Positions 1 through 10,343 of a stretch of 64,000 bases of DNA are shown here, in pieces. A program made the translations under genes and the position numbers. The notes beneath the pieces were generated by a model. The model was not told the DNA's origin. It searched no databases and saw nothing but the letters and a program-made list of their open reading frames with translations. Position 1 is the stretch's first letter. Every line of letters begins with the position of its first letter. Source of the stretch: Planctomycetota bacterium (lineage in GTDB: Bacteria; Planctomycetota; Planctomycetia; Planctomycetales; Planctomycetaceae); assembly GCA_030836185.1 (NCBI GenBank), contig JAURQH010000051.1, positions 1 to 64,000 on the forward strand. Direction: 5' to 3'.

Positions 1-1
1 C

Positions 2-79
2 GAACGAATCCACCAGACGTTAAACTACCAGACGCCTGAGGAATTCGAGAAAGACTACGCAGCCAGGCTGGCTGCGTGA
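2..79 (+). CDS. IS3-family transposase, C-terminal fragment (runs off left edge)
   Basis: Reading from base 2 gives 25 residues, including RIHQTLNYQTPEEFEKDYA, before a TGA at 77-79. The pattern of a histidine, a tyrosine and a TPEEFE motif is the usual end of the integrase-core (rve) domain of IS3-type orfB transposases, which cut and join the element ends. Only the tail is visible, so I cannot say whether the element is intact. The AT-rich stretch after the stop (80-190) may contain its right end, but no terminal repeat can be defined without the left one. Confidence 0.65.
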   Translation, partial: ERIHQTLNYQTPEEFEKDYAARLAA

Positions 80-387
80 ATGAAAGATTTGTTCTCCGTT
101 ATTGTTGGTCTACCGCACATTTAACGGGGAAAGCAACGGTTAAATAACAAAAGAAACGATCTGAAGAAGAATGGATGAACTTCTCTTTCCCAGAGTCGAG
201 AATCTTTGACATTCTTTCGTTTCAACCGCTGTAAAACGGCTTGTTGATTGAACTTGGCCCCGCACCACTTATAATCAAATGAGAAGCTGTGAATTTCAAG
301 ACCGCAATACGGTTTATGGAATATCGGCAGAAGGATGGATCGTTTTCGCGATTTCCTTCCTTGATAGACACCCTGAACGATTCGCTC
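80..387. other. Intergenic region before the sdh operon
   Basis: About 300 bases between the transposase tail and sdhC. No convincing gene is present. It should contain the right end of the insertion sequence and the sdh promoter, but I could not fix either. An in-frame GTG at 289 would lengthen SdhC by 33 residues of unlikely composition. Confidence 0.4.
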
Positions 388-1068
388 ATGAAGGAGCCAA
401 TCTTGAACTGGCTGATCCGAGCTCTCTCATCATCCCTCGGCAAGAAATATGTCATGGGAATCACGGGGCTACTTTTATGTGGCTTCTTGATCGCCCACCT
501 TGCCGGTAATTTGCTCCTGTTTGTGGGGGCGGAAGAATACAACCATTACGCCCACGCGCTGCATGAACAAAAAGCTTTGCTCGCAGTGGCCGAAGTGGGC
601 CTGTTCGTTTTGTTTGTGGCTCACTTAATTCTGGCTTTTGTCACAACGCGAGAAAACAAGTCGGCACGTAAGCAAGACTACGATGTCCAACAGAGTAAGC
701 AAGGCTCGCCTTTACTGACCTTCTTTCCTCACAACTGGATGTGGATCACCGGAGTCGTTGTACTGGGCTTCATCCTGCTCCACCTTGCCGACTTTCGTCT
801 TGAATTTCGTAACAAAGGCCCTGAAGGAGAAGAACCGTTTGAGAAGGCGGTTCGATTATTACGCGACCCAATCACTTTTTGTGCCTATATCACAGGTGTC
901 ATTGTTTTAGGATTTCACCTCAGTCATGGCTTCTCAAGCGCGTTTCAGTCGCTGGGCTTGAGTCATCCGAAATACAACAAATTCATCAAGTGTGCGGGAA
1001 CGAGCTTTGTTGTGCTTGTCGCTGTCGGCTTTGCCAGCTTCCCACTGTGGGCAGTGTTATTTCAGTGA
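388..1068 (+). CDS. sdhC: Succinate dehydrogenase cytochrome b558 subunit
   Basis: Membrane anchor of complex II (succinate:quinone oxidoreductase), carrying haem b and passing electrons to quinone. The 226-residue product begins MKEPILNWLIRALSSSLGKK and has five hydrophobic segments with histidines in or near them (AHLAGN, HYAHALHE, VAHLIL, LHLADF, HLSHGF). This fits the single-polypeptide b558 type, where no separate sdhD exists. The ATG at 388 is chosen because the SSLGKK..MGITG segment that opens the family follows it directly; a GTG at 289 is the alternative. It is the first gene of sdhC-A-B, 68 bases ahead of sdhA. Family assignment is firm, the start less so. Confidence 0.88.
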   Translation: MKEPILNWLIRALSSSLGKKYVMGITGLLLCGFLIAHLAGNLLLFVGAEEYNHYAHALHEQKALLAVAEVGLFVLFVAHLILAFVTTRENKSARKQDYDVQQSKQGSPLLTFFPHNWMWITGVVVLGFILLHLADFRLEFRNKGPEGEEPFEKAVRLLRDPITFCAYITGVIVLGFHLSHGFSSAFQSLGLSHPKYNKFIKCAGTSFVVLVAVGFASFPLWAVLFQ

Positions 1069-1136
1069 CATGAACAGGACTTAAACCGTAAGCTTTTGAG
1101 ATTAGACATATTCATTCATCCGTCAGGGAGCCATCC

Positions 1137-3077
1137 ATGGCCATTGCGGAACTTTCCATTTCCAACATTCTCGATTCTAAAATCCCCGACGGTCCCATTC
1201 AGGACAAATGGGACAAATGCAAGTTTGACCTCAAACTGGTCAATCCGTCGAACAAGCGGAAGTTCAACATCATTGTGGTGGGAACCGGGCTCGCCGGTGG
1301 AGCCGCAGCCGCAACTCTGGGTGAACTCGGCTACAACGTCAAATCGTTCTGTATTCAGGACAGCCCACGCCGGGCTCACAGTATCGCCGCCCAGGGGGGC
1401 ATCAACGCTGCCAAGAATTATCCGAACGATGGTGATAGCATCTGGCGACTGTTCTACGACACCGTCAAGGGTGGCGACTTTCGCAGCCGCGAAGCCAACG
1501 TCTACCGTCTAGCTCAAGTCTCCAATAACATCATCGATCAATGCACGGCTCAAGGGGTTCCCTTCGCACGCGAATATGGCGGTTTTCTGATGAACCGTTC
1601 ATTCGGTGGAGCACAGGTCTCCCGGACGTTCTACTGCCGGGGCCAAACCGGTCAGCAACTCCTGTTGGGGGCCTACCAATCATTGATGCGACAGGTTTCC
1701 GCCGGCAAGGTGAATATTTACAGTCGCCGAGAGATGCTCGACGTAATCATCATTGATGGTAAAGCTCGTGGAATTATCACCCGTAATCTGGTAACAGGTG
1801 AGTTTGAAACCCACACTGCCGATGCAGTTGTTTTAGCAACGGGGGGTTACGGTAATGCCTGGTACTTGTCCACCAACGGTAACGGTTCCAACGTCACCGC
1901 GGCTTGGCGATGTCACAAAAAGGGTGCGTTCTTCGCGAACCCCTGTTTCACTCAGATTCATCCAACCTGCATCCCGCGATCTGGCGATTATCAATCCAAA
2001 CTGACTCTCATGAGCGAAAGTTTGCGAAACGATGGTCGCGTCTGGGTTCCAAAACGGGAGGACGACAATCGACCCGCCAAAGACATCCCGGACAACGAAC
2101 GCGATTACTACCTCGAACGCCGATACCCCTCGTTTGGCAACCTGGCACCACGTGATATCGCGTCTCGTGCCGCCAAACTCGAATGCGATAAAGGGCACGG
2201 CGTCAACGACACAGGACAAGCCGTCTATCTCGACTTCCGTGATGCGATCGCCCGCGATGGCGAAGACGTGATTCGATCGAAATACGGCAACCTGTTCCAC
2301 ATGTATAAGAAGATCACAGGCGACGATCCGTATCATGTTCCGATGCAGATTTACCCGGCCGTCCACTACACAATGGGGGGTTTGTGGGTCGATTATCATC
2401 TGCAAACGACGATTCCCGGTTTGTACGCCTTGGGAGAAGCCAACTTCTCCGATCACGGTGCCAACCGCCTCGGTGCAAGTGCCCTGATGCAAGGTCTTGC
2501 GGACGGATACTTCGTGATCCCGTACACAATCGGCGATCACCTCGCTCGTCATTCGTTCGAGAAAATCTCGGAAGACCATGATGCCTGCAAGGAAGCGATG
2601 GAGAACGTGAAAGGGCGTGTCAATAAAATTATGTCGATTGGCGGAAACCGTACGCCTAATCAATTCCACAAAGAGCTGGGAGGCATTCTGTGGGATTATG
2701 CCGGGATGGAACGTACCAAAGCAGGCCTGGAAACAGCCATCGAAAAAGTTCAGGGGCTGCGTTCCGAATTCTGGGAAGACCTCAAAATTGTCGGTAAAAA
2801 CGAAGAACTGAATCAGGTTCTCGAAAAAGCGGGCCGTGTGGCTGACTACATGGAATTTGCGGAACTGATTGCAACAGACGCCCTCAATCGCGAAGAATCG
2901 TGCGGCGGCCATTTCCGGGCAGAACACCAAACCGCAGACAACGAAGCGATGCGGCATGATGACGAATTCGCCTATGTCGCAGCGTGGGAGTTCAATGGAG
3001 TCGGAGAGAAACCCTCTCTCCACAAAGAGCAACTGGAATTCGAAAACGTCCCCCTCGCAACGAGGAGTTATAAATAA
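1137..3077 (+). CDS. sdhA: Succinate dehydrogenase flavoprotein subunit
   Basis: Catalytic subunit that oxidises succinate to fumarate with covalently bound FAD at the cytoplasmic membrane face. The 646-residue protein shows the dinucleotide-binding motif [19 protein letters not shown] near residue 45, the flavinylation region [14 protein letters not shown] near residue 81, and later [15 protein letters not shown] and [20 protein letters not shown], the substrate- and FAD-binding parts of the family. Its length suits the b558-linked type. The stop overlaps the sdhB start as TAATG, so translation of the two is likely coupled. The product belongs to the TCA cycle and the respiratory chain. Confidence 0.96.
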   Translation: MAIAELSISNILDSKIPDGPIQDKWDKCKFDLKLVNPSNKRKFNIIVVGTGLAGGAAAATLGELGYNVKSFCIQDSPRRAHSIAAQGGINAAKNYPNDGDSIWRLFYDTVKGGDFRSREANVYRLAQVSNNIIDQCTAQGVPFAREYGGFLMNRSFGGAQVSRTFYCRGQTGQQLLLGAYQSLMRQVSAGKVNIYSRREMLDVIIIDGKARGIITRNLVTGEFETHTADAVVLATGGYGNAWYLSTNGNGSNVTAAWRCHKKGAFFANPCFTQIHPTCIPRSGDYQSKLTLMSESLRNDGRVWVPKREDDNRPAKDIPDNERDYYLERRYPSFGNLAPRDIASRAAKLECDKGHGVNDTGQAVYLDFRDAIARDGEDVIRSKYGNLFHMYKKITGDDPYHVPMQIYPAVHYTMGGLWVDYHLQTTIPGLYALGEANFSDHGANRLGASALMQGLADGYFVIPYTIGDHLARHSFEKISEDHDACKEAMENVKGRVNKIMSIGGNRTPNQFHKELGGILWDYAGMERTKAGLETAIEKVQGLRSEFWEDLKIVGKNEELNQVLEKAGRVADYMEFAELIATDALNREESCGGHFRAEHQTADNEAMRHDDEFAYVAAWEFNGVGEKPSLHKEQLEFENVPLATRSYK

Positions 3078-3844
3078 TGAGTCATGCAACCATCAATCTG
3101 ACTCTGAAGATTTGGCGTCAACCAAACGCGGAAACCAAAGGACGATTCGAGGAATACAAACTCGAAGGAGTCTCGACTCACGCCTCGTTCCTCGAAATGC
3201 TCGATATCCTCAACGATGAATTGATCGAAAAAGGAGAAGAGCCGGTCGCATTTGATCACGACTGCCGCGAAGGTGTCTGCGGAATGTGCGGCATGATGAT
3301 CAATGGTCAGGCTCATGGTCCAGATAATGAAACGACCACCTGTCAATTACACATGAGACGTTTTCAGCATAACGACAAAATTACGATTGAACCTTGGCGA
3401 GCGACCGCCTTTCCTGTCGTCAAAGATTTGGTCGTTGATCGCACGGCATTCGACCGCATCATTACGGCGGGTGGCTACGTCTCGGTCAACACCGGAAACG
3501 CTCCCGACGCCAATGCGATTCCGATCCCTCGTAAGGATCAGCAGAAAGCAATGGACGCCGCCTCGTGTATCGGTTGCGGAGCCTGTGTCGCAGCTTGCAA
3601 AAACGCCTCGGCGATGTTGTTCACGTCGGCCAAAGTCTCGCAGTTAGCACTGCTGCCTCATGGAAAATCGGAACGCAGTGAACGTGTCCTGAAAATGGTG
3701 GCCAAAATGGATGAGGAACAGTTCGGCTCTTGCACGAATACGGGCGAATGCGAAGCTGCCTGTCCGGCGGGCATCAGTCTCGACAACATTGCTCGTATGA
3801 ACCGCGAGTACCTGAAAGCCACGTTGTGTAGTAATGAAAGCTGA
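3077..3844 (+). CDS. sdhB: Succinate dehydrogenase iron-sulfur subunit
   Basis: Electron-transfer subunit linking the SdhA flavin to SdhC. The 255 residues contain the plant-type [2Fe-2S] motif [15 protein letters not shown] near residues 75-90, a [14 protein letters not shown] motif near 155 and [15 protein letters not shown] near 220, which together ligate the [4Fe-4S] and [3Fe-4S] centres. It overlaps sdhA by one base and is followed after about 40 bases by an intrinsic terminator, so it closes the operon. Confidence 0.96.
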   Translation: MSHATINLTLKIWRQPNAETKGRFEEYKLEGVSTHASFLEMLDILNDELIEKGEEPVAFDHDCREGVCGMCGMMINGQAHGPDNETTTCQLHMRRFQHNDKITIEPWRATAFPVVKDLVVDRTAFDRIITAGGYVSVNTGNAPDANAIPIPRKDQQKAMDAASCIGCGACVAACKNASAMLFTSAKVSQLALLPHGKSERSERVLKMVAKMDEEQFGSCTNTGECEAACPAGISLDNIARMNREYLKATLCSNES

Positions 3845-3880
3845 ACGGCCAGAGGGCTGTAATAGAAGACTTCCATCAGG

Positions 3881-3911
3881 GGATCGTGAAAAATCGCGAT
3901 CCTCTGTTTTT
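3881..3911 (+). terminator. Rho-independent terminator of the sdh operon
   Basis: GGATCG and CGATCC form a stem around a short A-rich loop, followed by TCTGTTTTT. It lies 37 bases after the sdhB stop and ahead of the gcvT start chosen here. It separates the two transcription units and argues against the longer gcvT reading frame that would begin at 3834. Confidence 0.75.
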
Positions 3912-3932
3912 ATGAGAATGGAATCACCCATC

Positions 3933-5030
3933 ATGACATCTCCCGAACTGCAAAAAACACCTCTCCATCAGTGGCATGCAGATGCCGGAGCGCGTCTCGT
4001 CGATTTTGCCGGCTTTGATATGCCTGTCCAGTACACGGGCATCACTGAAGAGCACAACGCGGTTCGAAGCATTGCCGGACTCTTCGACATTTCTCATATG
4101 GGGCGACTGTGGTTCACCGGCCCCGACGCTTGCAAGTTTCTGGATCACATTGTCACCAACGATGTCACAATGCTCTCAGTGGGACAGATCCGCTACGCTC
4201 TCGTTACAAATGAGCAGGGGGGGATTCTCGATGATGTCCTCGTCTACCGCTGGGATGATGCCTATGCTCTCGTTGTGAATGCGTCCAACCGACCTAAAAT
4301 TGCCAATTGGATCGACCAGCATATCGACGGATTTGATGTCACGTTTGCTGATCGTACGACCGAACTGGCGATGATTGCCATTCAGGGCCCCAAGGCTCTT
4401 GAATGGGTTCAGCCTCACTTTGAAACCACTCTCGCGGATCTCAAATATTACACTGGGATAAGAACAACTCTCGACGGCCAGGAAGCCTACGTTACCCGGA
4501 CCGGATACACCGGAGAGGATGGCTGCGAAGTCATGGCCTCAGGAGAAGTCGTGGTCAAATTATGGAAATCATTGATTGCCGATAAAAGCGACGAGGGACT
4601 GATCGCTTGCGGACTCGGATCGCGTGACACATTGCGTCTCGAAGCGGCCATGCCTCTATATGGACACGAACTGGATGAAGAAACCGACCCTTATACGGCA
4701 GGTCTCGGCTTCGGCGTAAAACTGCAAGCAGGAGACTTCATCGGAAAAGAAGCTCTGGCTCATTTCAAAGAACGCGATGACCTGCAAAAACGTGTTGGCT
4801 TAATTCTCGATGGCCGACGAATTGCACGAGAGGGAACTCCCCTTTTTGTCGGTGACCAGCAAATTGGCGAAGTCACATCAGGAACACAATCCCCAACATT
4901 GGGCCAGTCAATCGCCATGGCGTATGTCGCTCCTAACTATGCCACTGAAGGGACTGAACTGGAAGTCGATTTTCGCGGCAAGCGAATGTCAGCCAAGGTC
5001 GTCCCACTGCCATTTTATCGACGAAGCTGA
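3933..5030 (+). CDS. gcvT: Glycine cleavage system aminomethyltransferase (T protein)
   Basis: Transfers the methylene group from aminomethylated H protein to tetrahydrofolate, releasing ammonia. The 365-residue protein opens [20 protein letters not shown] and continues with [46 protein letters not shown] and [21 protein letters not shown], all typical of GcvT. The ATG at 3933 follows GGAA at a good distance; earlier starts would run back through the sdh terminator. No gcvH or gcvP lies beside it. Its 3' end overlaps the convergent membrane-protein gene by 16 bases. Confidence 0.93.
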   Translation: MTSPELQKTPLHQWHADAGARLVDFAGFDMPVQYTGITEEHNAVRSIAGLFDISHMGRLWFTGPDACKFLDHIVTNDVTMLSVGQIRYALVTNEQGGILDDVLVYRWDDAYALVVNASNRPKIANWIDQHIDGFDVTFADRTTELAMIAIQGPKALEWVQPHFETTLADLKYYTGIRTTLDGQEAYVTRTGYTGEDGCEVMASGEVVVKLWKSLIADKSDEGLIACGLGSRDTLRLEAAMPLYGHELDEETDPYTAGLGFGVKLQAGDFIGKEALAHFKERDDLQKRVGLILDGRRIAREGTPLFVGDQQIGEVTSGTQSPTLGQSIAMAYVAPNYATEGTELEVDFRGKRMSAKVVPLPFYRRS

Positions 5031-5587
5031 CGCAACCCCAGCAAGACGATCACGGTCAAAAATGACAACAGAGTGATCGGCGGTAAGTGACCGGGCCAAT
5101 GCACAACATCGAGCCAGCCTCGATAGCCCATCAACCCGATATGTGCGCCTGTCAAAATGAGGATTATTCGGCCCAAGCCGGGAATTAGACTTCCGTTATG
5201 ATTGTTATTGTCACCCACATGCACAAATAGTTTGAACAGCAGAACGGTCGCGACCACTCCCGCCAGCATAGAGGCTTCCGCCTGCCAAGAGAGATAGCCA
5301 GTTTCATTGTAGAACTTCGCAAAGTAAACCGGATTGAAGATCATCAGCGACATGATCACGTGCAGCATCACGAGCAAAAAACCGGTTTGACCAATAGCTC
5401 GACGACGATCCACATGGATGAGCGGTGCCAACCCCAGTAAAATAAGCCCGGTCCACGAAACAGCTTTATTGATGATGTAAATGGGAATTTGCTCGACACT
5501 CACGCCCTTAAAAACCACATACCGCAGTAGCGAATAGCCGAAGGTCAGGGCAAAGATCAGGAGTACCAGTTTCCGGTCGCGATTCAC
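5015..5587 (-). CDS. Ferric-reductase-like six-helix membrane protein
   Basis: The 190-residue product is almost wholly hydrophobic, with about six membrane segments and histidines at LIHVDRR and VMLHVIMSL. The layout recalls the haem-binding ferric reductase-like domain (PF01794; MsrQ/YedZ relatives). It would sit in the cytoplasmic membrane and perhaps move electrons through b haems. The start is a GTG with only a weak ribosome binding site. It overlaps the end of gcvT convergently. No MsrP-type partner is seen nearby, so the function is open and the family call tentative. Confidence 0.55.
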   Translation of the reverse strand: MNRDRKLVLLIFALTFGYSLLRYVVFKGVSVEQIPIYIINKAVSWTGLILLGLAPLIHVDRRRAIGQTGFLLVMLHVIMSLMIFNPVYFAKFYNETGYLSWQAEASMLAGVVATVLLFKLFVHVGDNNNHNGSLIPGLGRIILILTGAHIGLMGYRGWLDVVHWPGHLPPITLLSFLTVIVLLGLRQLRR

Positions 5588-5668
5588 GAGTCAACATTTC
5601 AAGAGGAACAGTGGCGTCGAGGTGCTTTATGTTAGCTCCCCAGCATTCGAGTCTCAATCAGAAATTGG

Positions 5669-5851
5669 TCATTCCAACTCTGCCGTAACGATGGCGGTGC
5701 CGTCACTTTCAATATCCACACGAATCACAATCGGGCAGCAGCAGACCGGACAATCTTCGACATACTCCTGATGAGTACCGGCTGTGAGATCAATGGGCAC
5801 CACAATTTCTTCACCGCAAGACTGACAAATGTAAGACGCATCTTCTTGCAT
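5669..5851 (-). CDS. CPXCG-type cysteine-rich zinc protein
   Basis: A 60-residue protein with two paired-cysteine motifs, CQSCGEEI near residue 9 and CPVCCCPI near residue 34, joined by a segment ending QEYVEDCP. This matches the small Cys_rich_CPXG family (PF14255), predicted to bind one zinc ion. The biochemical role of the family is unknown. It lies just downstream of the Gfo/Idh/MocA gene with a 3-base gap and could be co-transcribed with it. Confidence 0.8.
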   Translation of the reverse strand: MQEDASYICQSCGEEIVVPIDLTAGTHQEYVEDCPVCCCPIVIRVDIESDGTAIVTAELE

Positions 5852-5854
5852 GGT

Positions 5855-6835
5855 TCACTCCACCGATAAGCCACTCGCCAGTAGAATCGTTTTCTGGACG
5901 GCGTAATCATGATCATAACTGAACTCGGGTGCTTTCTCGTTCCGTATCACTTTCGCGAGGTCAGCCGCATCTCCCACATATCGATCATATCTCCCGAACT
6001 CAATTTCGTTCTTCCCTTTGGGATACTTCCCGTGTGATTTCAAGAACGTCGCTGTCACGTTGGGTGCATCGAGAGGCTGCATATGAAATGTCCCCTCGCT
6101 TCCACAGACCGTGAATTGACGCCTCGCAAAGCCGTCCACCTCGTTGACACTTGAACGAACGGTGGCAGTCGCTCGAGGATACTGAAACACTGCCAGCATA
6201 TTATCGAGCAACCCATCATCGATTGATGACGAGTGTTGTGAATAGGGAATCACTTTTTCGGGTTCTCCCATCACGCCTACAACCAAATCAATCAAGTGAC
6301 ACCCCAATTCAAACATCGTTCCGCCGGGATACTGAATCAGTGCCTTCCGAGCCGCTTCAGACATCAATTTACTCATCACTGTATGTACTTCAAACGGCTC
6401 TCCCAACCATCCATTCTTGAGAAATTGACGTAGCAACACGATGGCTGGATTGAATCGATACATATATCCCATTTGTAATGCGAGATGCTTGCTGGCAGCC
6501 TCATCGAGAAGTTTCTTGAATCGGGGCAGAGACTCTCCCGCCGGCTTATCGAGATGAATGTGTTTATCTGCCGTGATGGCCATCTCGGCGTATTTGAGAA
6601 GATCCCCTACTTCGGTCTCGATTCCCACAAGCTGCAAACCAGGCATATTGAGGAGTTCGTCAACCGACATCCATGAGAGATCTTTGTAGAGTTTCGAACT
6701 TTCTGCCTGCTCTTTTTTTCGTGGATCAGGTTCGGCGATTCCGACGACTTCATAGTCTTCTGAGTTGCGATAAACGGCAATTTTATCGGCATGAGCATGA
6801 CCCACACCAATTTGAGCGTAGGGAATTTTGGACAT
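5855..6835 (-). CDS. Gfo/Idh/MocA family NAD(P)-dependent oxidoreductase
   Basis: A 326-residue cytoplasmic dehydrogenase of the glucose-fructose oxidoreductase superfamily. An N-terminal Rossmann segment (MSKIPYAQIGVGHAHADKIA) is followed by HLDKPAGE near residue 95, equivalent to the EKP motif of the family with aspartate for glutamate. A C-terminal sheet domain carries GCHLIDLVVGVMGEP. The substrate is probably a sugar or inositol but cannot be deduced. The ATG at 6835 is preferred over an upstream one at 6898 because it starts directly at the nucleotide-binding strand. Confidence 0.85.
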   Translation of the reverse strand: MSKIPYAQIGVGHAHADKIAVYRNSEDYEVVGIAEPDPRKKEQAESSKLYKDLSWMSVDELLNMPGLQLVGIETEVGDLLKYAEMAITADKHIHLDKPAGESLPRFKKLLDEAASKHLALQMGYMYRFNPAIVLLRQFLKNGWLGEPFEVHTVMSKLMSEAARKALIQYPGGTMFELGCHLIDLVVGVMGEPEKVIPYSQHSSSIDDGLLDNMLAVFQYPRATATVRSSVNEVDGFARRQFTVCGSEGTFHMQPLDAPNVTATFLKSHGKYPKGKNEIEFGRYDRYVGDAADLAKVIRNEKAPEFSYDHDYAVQKTILLASGLSVE

Positions 6836-7029
6836 AAGGGAGTCTTCTCTAGGTGGAAATATCTCGAAAATAACCGGATTACTTAGCCTAACTTCCATAA
6901 TTGCGAGAGGCGAGCCCCGTTTCAGATTTTCCTCAGCCCGTTCCGGTTGACGAAGGGGGTGAAATGAGTGACAGTTTATAGAAGGTATTGCCCCAAACGC
7001 AGGATGAAAGTCCTCGGAGTTGCTGACTT

Positions 7030-8058
7030 ATGAACGCTTCCGTTGTCACTGCTGACATCACTGAAACCGACCAACTCGTGGAAGATTGGAAAAAACCAGT
7101 TTCTCCCGATGTCATTAAAGAACTCTCCACCTTACAAACTTGGAAAAGTATTGTCGGCGTCCTGACTGAATGGGTCATCATTGGATCAGTCATCACGGCT
7201 TCCTGGTACCTTTGGTCGGTCCACATTGCCGCAGGTATCGCCGGGTACTTCGCTGCCATCGTGCTGATCGGTTCTCGACAACATGCACTTGCTATCATCA
7301 TGCACGAAGGTGCCCACTATCGAATCTCCAATAATCGTTTCTGGAACGAACTGATTGGCCAATTGGGAGCCGCTTGGCCATTAACAATTGACATGCGATA
7401 TTATCGCGAGTTGCACTTTTCTCATCATCGCGCTCCCAACACCGACGACGACCCCGACTGGGAACTCAGGGAAACGGGGGACTGGAGTTTCCCGAAAACT
7501 CGAGCCGGCATTTTCTTCCTGTTTCTGGGGGATGCGCTCGGCTTGCGATTTCTCGACCAGATTCAATTCTTCGGTCGATATACCTATCAGCCCAAGCATC
7601 CTCGCAGCGGTTGGGATTTCGGAAAAATCGGCTTTTACCTTGCCTTCTTTACCGGTATGTCTTTGTTATTCGGTGCGACCTTCTGGAAAATTTATCTGAT
7701 GTACTGGTCTGTTCCGACACTGACTTGGCTCAAAGTGGTCTTGCGATTCCGCACGATTGCCGAACACTATGCCTTGGAATACGACCACATTTATCGAGAC
7801 ACTCGCACCACTTACCCCAGTTGGTGGGAAAAAATTCTGTTTGCCCCCAAAAACATCAACTACCACCTCGAACATCACCTGTACCCGAGCGTCCCGTTTT
7901 ACAATCTGCCACGCTTGCATCACGAATTACTTCAGAACGAAGAGTTTCGCAACAACGCCCATCTCACAAAAACATATATGGGTGTCGTCCGTGAATGCTT
8001 AAACTGCGAATCGGTGTCTCGCGAAGAAGTCGCCGCCAAATCGACCAGCACCCCTTGA
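7030..8058 (+). CDS. Membrane fatty acid desaturase
   Basis: A di-iron membrane desaturase of 342 residues. The three histidine boxes are visible: HEGAH at about residues 92-96, HFSHH at about 129-133 and HLEHH near 280, with hydrophobic hairpins between them. The family (PF00487) inserts double bonds in acyl chains or oxidises related lipids. The exact substrate is not shown by the sequence. It sits 16 bases before rfbA on the same strand, so the two may share a transcript, although a metabolic link is not obvious. Confidence 0.85.
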   Translation: MNASVVTADITETDQLVEDWKKPVSPDVIKELSTLQTWKSIVGVLTEWVIIGSVITASWYLWSVHIAAGIAGYFAAIVLIGSRQHALAIIMHEGAHYRISNNRFWNELIGQLGAAWPLTIDMRYYRELHFSHHRAPNTDDDPDWELRETGDWSFPKTRAGIFFLFLGDALGLRFLDQIQFFGRYTYQPKHPRSGWDFGKIGFYLAFFTGMSLLFGATFWKIYLMYWSVPTLTWLKVVLRFRTIAEHYALEYDHIYRDTRTTYPSWWEKILFAPKNINYHLEHHLYPSVPFYNLPRLHHELLQNEEFRNNAHLTKTYMGVVRECLNCESVSREEVAAKSTSTP

Positions 8059-8074
8059 TCTTCGGAATCGATTG

Positions 8075-8968
8075 ATGAACGAGTCAACAAGTCAACGCTG
8101 TGGGATCATCTTGGCAGGAGGGTCAGGGACAAGGTTAAGCCCCATGACGAACGTCGTCAGTAAGCAGCTCTTGCCAGTCTACGACAAGCCGTTGATTTAC
8201 TATCCGCTTTCAACATTGATGCTATCAGGCATTCGTGACATCCTGATCATCAGCACGCCCACCGATCTTCCACTCTTTGAACGCTTACTCGGTGATGGCT
8301 CCAAATGGGGGCTACAATTCTCTTATGCCGTCCAACCGGAACCGAATGGACTGGCAGAAGCATTCCTGATCGGTGAAGACTTCATTGATGATCGTCTGTC
8401 TGCTTTGGTGCTCGGCGACAACATATTTTATGGCCATCAGATGGCAAGTTTCCTCCAAAAGGTCGACCGACAAACAGAGGGAGCGACAGTCTTCGCTTAC
8501 CATGTCCGCGATCCCAAAAGATATGGAGTCGTCACGCTCGACGAAAGAAACCGCGCGACCTCAATTGAAGAAAAACCTGAACACCCGAAATCCAATTTTG
8601 CAGTCACAGGACTCTACTTTTACGACCACCAGGTTGTGGAAATAGCACGAAGCCTGTCACCTTCTCCACGAGGAGAGCTGGAAATCACCGACCTGAACCG
8701 CGAATATCTGGAGCAGGGAACATTACGGGTTGAAACCTTGGGTCGTGGGACGGCCTGGCTCGACACCGGAACACACGAGTCAATGCTCGAGGCAGCCACA
8801 TTTGTCAGCGTCATCGAGGCCCGTCAGGGGCTCAAAATCGCCTGTCCCGAGGAAATTGCCTGGCGGCTGGGCTACATCACGGCGGACGAAGTAGCGAAGC
8901 TCGCAGAACCCGTAAAAAACAGTTCATATGGAGCCTACTTGCTTGAGCAAATCGCACCGTCCCGTTAG
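8075..8968 (+). CDS. rfbA: Glucose-1-phosphate thymidylyltransferase
   Basis: Makes dTDP-glucose from dTTP and glucose 1-phosphate, the first step to dTDP-rhamnose for surface polysaccharides. The 297-residue protein has the nucleotidyltransferase signature [16 protein letters not shown] near residue 11, then [16 protein letters not shown], a GDNIFYG motif near 112 and [15 protein letters not shown] in the C-terminal part. The ATG at 8075 is used rather than the TTG three bases earlier. No rfbB, C or D lies in the window, so the rest of the pathway is elsewhere. Confidence 0.94.
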   Translation: MNESTSQRCGIILAGGSGTRLSPMTNVVSKQLLPVYDKPLIYYPLSTLMLSGIRDILIISTPTDLPLFERLLGDGSKWGLQFSYAVQPEPNGLAEAFLIGEDFIDDRLSALVLGDNIFYGHQMASFLQKVDRQTEGATVFAYHVRDPKRYGVVTLDERNRATSIEEKPEHPKSNFAVTGLYFYDHQVVEIARSLSPSPRGELEITDLNREYLEQGTLRVETLGRGTAWLDTGTHESMLEAATFVSVIEARQGLKIACPEEIAWRLGYITADEVAKLAEPVKNSSYGAYLLEQIAPSR

Positions 8969-9027
8969 TCTGTTGACGATCATTTTTGCGGAGTCGAAAA
9001 GAAACTGATTTCGTCCTCAGGTCGCGC

Positions 9028-9057
9028 TTGACAAAGCTGTGATTTTTCAATTATTAA
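9028..9057 (+). promoter_or_regulatory. Candidate sigma-70 promoter for the acidic protein gene
   Basis: A perfect TTGACA lies at 9028-9033 and a TATTAA at 9052-9057, 18 bases apart. The surroundings are AT-rich and a start codon follows about 120 bases later. This is one of the few consensus-like -35 boxes seen in the window; the -10 match is only moderate. Confidence 0.45.
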
Positions 9058-9176
9058 ACACACATGTAGGAATTGTGTTACTGAAATGTCTCTTGAGTGG
9101 TTGTGAGAAACAGACTGTTTGCTGCTGATTAACAACCAATATCGATCGAGAAGCATCTCATCAGAAGGAAATAGCC

Positions 9177-9449
9177 ATGATTGTCCCAGAGTTCTCTCTG
9201 ACCGAACTTACGAACGAACTCGCCGCACCCCGCTGGGATGATTCTTCCCTGGCAACGGAACTGGACCCTCTACGGTTGATCGATGACGATGATGACTTCT
9301 TTGAAGAAGAGGACGACGAAGACGAAGATGACTTCGACGACGATATCGAAGAAGACTTCGATGACGATTTCGAAGAAGACTTCGATGACGAGTTCGACGA
9401 AGATGATGACGACGAAGAAGACGATCTCTTCTACGACGATGATGATTGA
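9177..9449 (+). CDS. Extremely acidic low-complexity protein
   Basis: A 90-residue protein whose first 35 residues are ordinary (MIVPEFSLTELTNELAAPRW) and whose remainder is almost only aspartate and glutamate with regularly spaced phenylalanines (DDFEEDFDD pattern). It has no signal peptide or membrane segment. ATG at 9177 follows AAGGAAATAGCC, a good ribosome binding site. The DNA of the tail contains a 24-base tandem repeat. Such tails could bind metal ions or mimic nucleic acid, but nothing here proves a function. It stands alone between rfbA and punA, behind a plausible promoter. Confidence 0.7.
   Translation: MIVPEFSLTELTNELAAPRWDDSSLATELDPLRLIDDDDDFFEEEDDEDEDDFDDDIEEDFDDDFEEDFDDEFDEDDDDEEDDLFYDDDD
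9348..9395 (+). repeat. Tandem 24-base repeat inside the acidic gene
   Basis: Two adjacent units, 9348-9371 and 9372-9395, differ by a single base. Each encodes EEDFDDDF or EEDFDDEF. Diverged partial units extend on either side. The repeat likely grew by slippage. Confidence 0.8.
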
Positions 9450-9518
9450 CCGAACGCTCGACAGACCTACCGATGCGAATCGCTCTTCGAATAAAGTCTC
9501 CTGCTGAATCGCCACCTC

Positions 9519-10343
9519 ATGCCCACATCTTTGTTCGACAAGATTCAAGAAGCGGCCAACCATCTCCGCAAACAAATCAGTGAAGCCCCCAAAGCGGGCA
9601 TGATTCTGGGGACAGGACTCGGTGGACTTGCCGCACAGATTCAAAACGCGGTTAAAATCTCCTACGGCGAGATCCCTCACTTCCCCGAATCAACAGTCGA
9701 ATCACACACGGGACAATTGGTCTTTGGAGAACTCAACGGCACTCCAATCCTCGCCATGGAAGGCCGCTTCCATTACTACGAAGGCTACAGCCTCGAACAA
9801 GTCACCTTCCCGGTTCGTGTGATGAAAGAACTCGGTGCCGAGTTCCTGTTCGTCACGTCGGCTGTCGGAGGCATGAATCCTCAATATGATCTTGCCGACA
9901 TCGTCATCGTTGAAGATCACATTGACATGATGCCCGACAATCCATTGCGAGGCCCCAATGATGACCGTCTGGGTCCACGTTTCCCCGACATGTGCCAACC
10001 TTACGACAAAGAAATCATTGGTCAGGCAAAAATTAAAGCCCTCGAACTAGGCATCGCCTCTCATACCGGCGTGCTGGTTGCTGTCCCCGGACCGAATCTC
10101 GAAACCCGTGCCGAATACCGCATGCTGCGTCACATGGGAGCCGACATTGTCGGCATGTCGACCGTCCCCGAAATCATCGTGGCCGCCCATTGTGGCTTAC
10201 GAGCGGTCGCATTCTCTGTGGTGACCGACATTTGTTTGCCGGATGCGTTGGAGCCGGTCGAGATCGCCAAGATCATCGAAGTGGCCGGCATCGGCGGCGA
10301 AAAGCTGACCAAGCTGCTCCCCGAACTCATCGGCAATCTGTAA
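9519..10343 (+). CDS. punA: Purine nucleoside phosphorylase
   Basis: Cleaves purine nucleosides with phosphate to the free base and (deoxy)ribose 1-phosphate in purine salvage. The 274-residue length and motifs fit the trimeric class: [12 protein letters not shown] near residue 28, [10 protein letters not shown] near 86, [12 protein letters not shown] near 112, [28 protein letters not shown] segment near 190, and [10 protein letters not shown] near 240. It follows the acidic gene by 69 bases. The tail of its reading frame leads into a long non-coding stretch. Confidence 0.93.
   Translation: MPTSLFDKIQEAANHLRKQISEAPKAGMILGTGLGGLAAQIQNAVKISYGEIPHFPESTVESHTGQLVFGELNGTPILAMEGRFHYYEGYSLEQVTFPVRVMKELGAEFLFVTSAVGGMNPQYDLADIVIVEDHIDMMPDNPLRGPNDDRLGPRFPDMCQPYDKEIIGQAKIKALELGIASHTGVLVAVPGPNLETRAEYRMLRHMGADIVGMSTVPEIIVAAHCGLRAVAFSVVTDICLPDALEPVEIAKIIEVAGIGGEKLTKLLPELIGNL

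Noticed and set aside
1833..3089. Minus-strand open frame of 418 codons opposite sdhA
   Set aside because: It is a mirror of sdhA codon structure, has no recognisable domain and no ribosome binding site; sdhA is certain.
9270..9680. Minus-strand frame opposite the acidic gene
   Set aside because: Its Val/Ile/Glu repeats are only the complement of the GAT/GAA-rich tract.
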